Assembly: GCF_007002745.1 (NCBI RefSeq)
Contig: NZ_SGNY01000001.1
Coordinates: 372,001-436,000, forward strand
Length of the DNA stretch: 64,000 nucleotides
Reading direction: 5' to 3'
From: Martinezella rhizogenes
GTDB taxonomy: Bacteria; Pseudomonadota; Alphaproteobacteria; Rhizobiales; Rhizobiaceae
Notes under the pieces: generated by a model
Databases searched by the model: none
Seen by the model: only the letters and a program-made list of their open reading frames with translations
What the model was told of the DNA's origin: nothing
Position numbers and translations under genes: made by a program
Shown: piece by piece, positions 60,835 to 64,000 of the stretch
Layout of the letters: every line of letters begins with the position of its first letter
How positions within the stretch are numbered: position 1 is the stretch's first letter

Positions 60835-63602
60835 GCCTGCGGCTTCCGGGTCAGGATTTTCTGGTAGAACAGGCCGATGCCGATCAGCACTGCGCCAAGC
60901 CCGATGAAGGACAGGGCTCTCAGCACGCCTTCAAGGTTGCTCATGTCGATCAGGAATGCCTTGGCGACAGAGATCAGCACAAAGGCGGCCGATGCCAGAC
61001 GCAGGCTGCGGGCATTAAAGCGCGAGCCAAGCACCAGCAGCAGCACGCCGATCAGCAACCAGACCACCGAATAGCTGTAGGTCTCGCCCTGCATAAAACC
61101 CTTCCAGTCGGCGATGTTTTCGCCCTGCCAGAACCGGCGGACCGAAAGCGTTGCCCAGGCAAAACCGAGTGCCGCACCCGCCACCGCCAGCATGCTGACA
61201 TAGGGCGGCGGACGTTTGCCGCGCGCATAATAGGCAAGGCCGCCATAGGCGAGCGCCGGCAGGAGGTAACCGATCAGCAGCAGGTTGAGGACCGGAATGC
61301 GCCCGGTATTTTCGCCGGTGAAATAAGGGTTGAGTGTGAAGAAATGCATCGTCAGCACGTTGATGACGGCGATCACGCCGGCAATCATCGAACCGTAACG
61401 GAAGACGGGGCTGGGGCTCTTTAGATCCAGCGTCATCAATACACCCGAGAAGCCGATGGTCAGCAGCGTGTAGATCGACTGTTCGCCGAGCGTCGGCACG
61501 CTGTTATCAAGCGTGCCGCCATTCATCGCGTGGCGGATGAGAATCGCGACGGCCAGCAGACCCATGACGCTGGCAATCGCCTGCAGGAAGTTCTTCGCCC
61601 TGACCCCCGGCCAGTCGCGCAGCAGCCAGGCCGAGGCGACGGCCAGCAGTGCGGGAATGCCATAACCCGGCAGAAGCGCGTTGAAGACCGGCGTGGTCCC
61701 AAGATTTTGCGGCCCGACAATGGTGGGTTCCCAGGCGATGCGGCCGAGAACGGCAACGCTTGCCACCGCCATGACCCAGGGCAGCACATCCCAGTTGCGG
61801 TAACGGCTGGCCAGCACATAAACAAAACCGATGACCGAAAGCAGAACGGTTGTCGCGAGCCCTTCCGTCAGCGTGTGCAGGCTGAGCGCGAAGGCGGCAA
61901 ACGAGCCGAGCACGAGAATGTTGAGAGGCTTGCGATAGACCTCTTTGTCCTGCCGGTGCAGCCACTCGGCCCCGGCAATCAGCACCAGGCCGAGGCCGAG
62001 ACCATAGGCGGCGTGCAGCCAGTCGCGGCCGAGATTGCCATATTCAACGAAGCTTGCGGTTGCCAGCCAGACCGGGAACAGCGCGGCAATACCTGCCCAG
62101 AGCTGGGCAAAATCCGCATCGTCAGCGCCCTTGCGTTTCAGGAAGGAGAAGGCGCAGAGCACGAAGACTGCGCCGAGGCCAAGCGCCATGGCGATTTCAG
62201 CCGTATAGCCTGTTCCGACGGGCGGAAGCGTTACGCCGGTATCGTTGATAAGGCCGATGAAATCGATGCCCTGCCGCGACATCAGCGCGACCGCCGTCTG
62301 CGCGCCGAGCGCGGCGATGATGGCCGGCCAAACCGCGTAGTGGCGGGCGGCGCCAAGGGCCGCAAGCGCTGCGATGAGCGCCGAGACGATCAGCGCCGGG
62401 TGGGTGTCGATGCCGCCACTGGCGAACAGGAAGCCGATGGCCGGCAGGATGACGGCCATCGATACCGTGAGGTTGATGGCAAGCGACGGGCGCAACAAAA
62501 GCCGTAGCGCACGGATGGCGCGCCGCTCCGGGGCTGCGGTTTCGCCGGTTTCTACCGGCGGCGTGTCGAGGTGTTTTCCGGGCCACAGGAAGATCGTGCC
62601 GGCCAGCATGACGAGCAAAGCGAGCGTCGGTGGTTCGGCATTGATCGTCTCGGAAAAGCCGATATAGCCGAGCGCCCAGAGGCCAAGGCCGGCATTGGCA
62701 AGGGACGGAACCACGGTCCAGCCCTGCCTGCGCGCTGCGGCCGCGGTCGCCAGCCACGAGATGGTCAGGAAAACGAACAGCGCCCAGATATTTGGCGTTT
62801 CGCTGGAAATCAGCGCCGGCGTCAGCATCGAGCCAAGAAGACCGAGACCGGCCAGCGCCTGCCCATGCAGAAGCGACAGGCCAATGGTGGCAAAGGCGAC
62901 AAGCCCGAGCAGGATGAAGGCGGTTCCGGAGCCGATATAGTCATAAATTCCATAGGCCGCATAAACCACGCCGAACAGCGTTAATGCGCCGGCCGCCGTC
63001 AGCACGCCGGGTATCATCGCGTTGGAATAGGCGGTGGCGATGCCCGGCACCGCCTTGCGGCGGATCGCTTCGCCGGCAAGCCCGAGAACGAGGCCGAAAA
63101 TGGCGGCAAGCGAAAGCCTGACCGCTGGGCTGAGCAGCCCCGATTCGATCGAATATTTGACGAGGAAAATACCGCCCAGCGCCAGCGCCAGCCCGCCGGC
63201 CCAGACCGCCCAGCGTGCGCCGAGCAGACTTTCGAAGCTTTCTTTTGTGGCCGGCGCGGACGCGGTCTCGTTGGCGAGCGCCGGCGGCGCTTCTTCACGG
63301 GCTACGTCCCCAGCTTCCACTATCGCGGCAGCTTCTTCCGGCTTTGAGGCATATTCAGCTTGGGAAGCCGCTGCTTCGGGCAAATCTCCATTTGTCTCTT
63401 CCGCTTCGAAATCCGTCTTTTCCGAGGATTCCGCGCTTTCAGCCCGTGCAGCCAAGGGAGACGTGACCCCGGCAGCCATCAGCCGCTTGAGGCTGAGGAC
63501 CTCACGTTCCAGCGACTTGATTCGGCTTGAATTACGGATGCTCGCGACCAGCGTGTAGATAAAGGCCGCGATGAGGGCGAGGATGAGAAACGGGATTTCC
63601 AA
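60831..63602 (-). CDS. DUF2339 polytopic membrane protein
   Basis: A 923-residue inner-membrane protein. After a short N-terminal anchor (~3-20) and a coiled coil plus Ala/Glu-rich linker (~25-125) there are some two dozen hydrophobic helices to the end, the DUF2339 architecture. No catalytic motif is recognised. The linker's Ala/Glu/Pro composition suggests a flexible cytoplasmic part. Its stop overlaps the HD gene start by 4 bp; it is the first gene of the three-gene operon. Function unknown. Confidence 0.9.
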   Translation of the reverse strand: MEIPFLILALIAAFIYTLVASIRNSSRIKSLEREVLSLKRLMAAGVTSPLAARAESAESSEKTDFEAEETNGDLPEAAASQAEYASKPEEAAAIVEAGDVAREEAPPALANETASAPATKESFESLLGARWAVWAGGLALALGGIFLVKYSIESGLLSPAVRLSLAAIFGLVLGLAGEAIRRKAVPGIATAYSNAMIPGVLTAAGALTLFGVVYAAYGIYDYIGSGTAFILLGLVAFATIGLSLLHGQALAGLGLLGSMLTPALISSETPNIWALFVFLTISWLATAAAARRQGWTVVPSLANAGLGLWALGYIGFSETINAEPPTLALLVMLAGTIFLWPGKHLDTPPVETGETAAPERRAIRALRLLLRPSLAINLTVSMAVILPAIGFLFASGGIDTHPALIVSALIAALAALGAARHYAVWPAIIAALGAQTAVALMSRQGIDFIGLINDTGVTLPPVGTGYTAEIAMALGLGAVFVLCAFSFLKRKGADDADFAQLWAGIAALFPVWLATASFVEYGNLGRDWLHAAYGLGLGLVLIAGAEWLHRQDKEVYRKPLNILVLGSFAAFALSLHTLTEGLATTVLLSVIGFVYVLASRYRNWDVLPWVMAVASVAVLGRIAWEPTIVGPQNLGTTPVFNALLPGYGIPALLAVASAWLLRDWPGVRAKNFLQAIASVMGLLAVAILIRHAMNGGTLDNSVPTLGEQSIYTLLTIGFSGVLMTLDLKSPSPVFRYGSMIAGVIAVINVLTMHFFTLNPYFTGENTGRIPVLNLLLIGYLLPALAYGGLAYYARGKRPPPYVSMLAVAGAALGFAWATLSVRRFWQGENIADWKGFMQGETYSYSVVWLLIGVLLLVLGSRFNARSLRLASAAFVLISVAKAFLIDMSNLEGVLRALSFIGLGAVLIGIGLFYQKILTRKPQA

Positions 63603-63861
63603 ACGGGCTCTCCAATTACGAAGCTGTTTTTAAAGCTCTTTTGGCGAATTTATGCAAGGCCCGGTTGATGTATGGCAGGGGGTAACATGGAGCGAGCGGG
63701 TGTCACTTGTTTCTTCTCCCCGCCGGGGAGAAGTCCGCGGCAGCGGGATGAGGGGGCGAGGGTGGGGTCTATCGTTGGCGTTGCCCCTCATCCGGCGCTT
63801 CGGGCCACCTTCTCCCCGGCGGGGAGAAGAAATGGGCGGCATCCGCTCGGCGCATGCCCAT
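63603..63861. other. Intergenic region with a repeat element
   Basis: About 260 bp dominated by the GTTTCTTCTCCCC element at 63709-63832; it must contain the promoter of the DUF2339 operon between 63603 and 63700. Confidence 0.55.
63709..63832. repeat. Inverted-repeat element (GTTTCTTCTCCCC arms), copy 3
   Basis: GTTTCTTCTCCCCGCCGGGG pairs with CCCCGGCGGGGAGAAGAAAT. Inner part slightly shorter than in the 24-kb copies. Confidence 0.92.
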
Positions 63862-64000
63862 CTATCGAAAATCAGGAGCATCCGCCAGCCAGAGCCGTGC
63901 CGCTTCTATATCGGCAAGCCCCAGTTCATGCCCGTCATCCAGCATTTCCACCCGTGCCTCCGCGCCGCTCGCCGCAAGCCGGCCTTGCAGCTCGGTTGCT
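63862..64000 (-). CDS. Predicted alpha/beta-hydrolase (C-terminal part only)
   Basis: The last 45 codons plus stop of a gene running off the window. The segment DDGHELGLADIEAARLWLAD fits the C-terminal end of YpfH-type carboxylesterases, with the catalytic His in GHELG. Family assignment rests on this short stretch. Confidence 0.55.
   Translation of the reverse strand, partial: ATELQGRLAASGAEARVEMLDDGHELGLADIEAARLWLADAPDFR

Overview
The window reads as a piece of the main circular chromosome of an Agrobacterium-type alphaproteobacterium (Rhizobiaceae). The evidence is the gene complement (two tandem Omp2/RopA-family porins, a globin-coupled chemoreceptor, the block rpoZ - rsh - acpS - lepB - rnc - era - recO), GC-rich coding sequence, and several families of intergenic inverted repeats typical of rhizobia. 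No phage, insertion sequence, integrase or CRISPR array is visible. About 64 protein genes and one tRNA-Ser are annotated.

Layout. 0.1-9.4 kb: aminopeptidase N, a DMT exporter, a divergent family-4 uracil-DNA glycosylase, a YegD-type Hsp70, a diguanylate cyclase and an atypical SDR. 9.4-14.2 kb: a cation-diffusion-facilitator-like protein whose 3' end is duplicated on the far side of a small HxlR regulator/SDR cassette, then a PEP-mutase-like enzyme, an acetyltransferase and a DEDDh exonuclease. 14.5-22.9 kb: ETF-ubiquinone oxidoreductase, a secreted pentapeptide-repeat protein, a second HxlR/oxidoreductase pair, uppP, mgtE and an MFS exporter with an attenuator-like leader. 23-36 kb: lipid-kinase family, class-III aminotransferase, OsmC, AMP nucleosidase, two small membrane-protein genes, a HisC-like aminotransferase, PilZ, a ferredoxin-reductase/HpaI-aldolase pair and small regulators. 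36.2 kb: tRNA-Ser(GCU). 37.6-40.3 kb: tandem porins. 40.4-47 kb: soluble lytic transglycosylase, dapA-smpB, protoglobin chemoreceptor and NYN protein. 47.3-57 kb: the housekeeping block for stringent response, lipid/protein export, RNA processing and repair. 57-64 kb: an MFS transporter, a methyltransferase, and an operon of a DUF2339 giant membrane protein, an HD hydrolase and a MOSC protein; the window ends inside a predicted alpha/beta-hydrolase.

Functional threads. Cell-envelope and lipid functions recur (uppP, slt, porins, lepB, acpS, dapA, DAG-kinase family). Signalling threads are (p)ppGpp (rsh with rpoZ), c-di-GMP (GGEEF and PilZ proteins, both with degenerate binding motifs), gas sensing (globin MCP), a Crp/Fnr regulator and a stand-alone receiver. 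The most interesting non-genic signals are the duplicated 3' end of the CDF gene, the terminator-plus-leader-ORF in front of the MFS gene at 22.9 kb, a promoter abutting the amn start codon, paired direct repeats in front of both HxlR genes, matching TTACGT/ACGTAA palindromes, and inverted-repeat elements with compensatory arm changes. Nothing here is a clear new multi-gene system; the window is mostly core chromosome with a few informative scars and regulatory structures.
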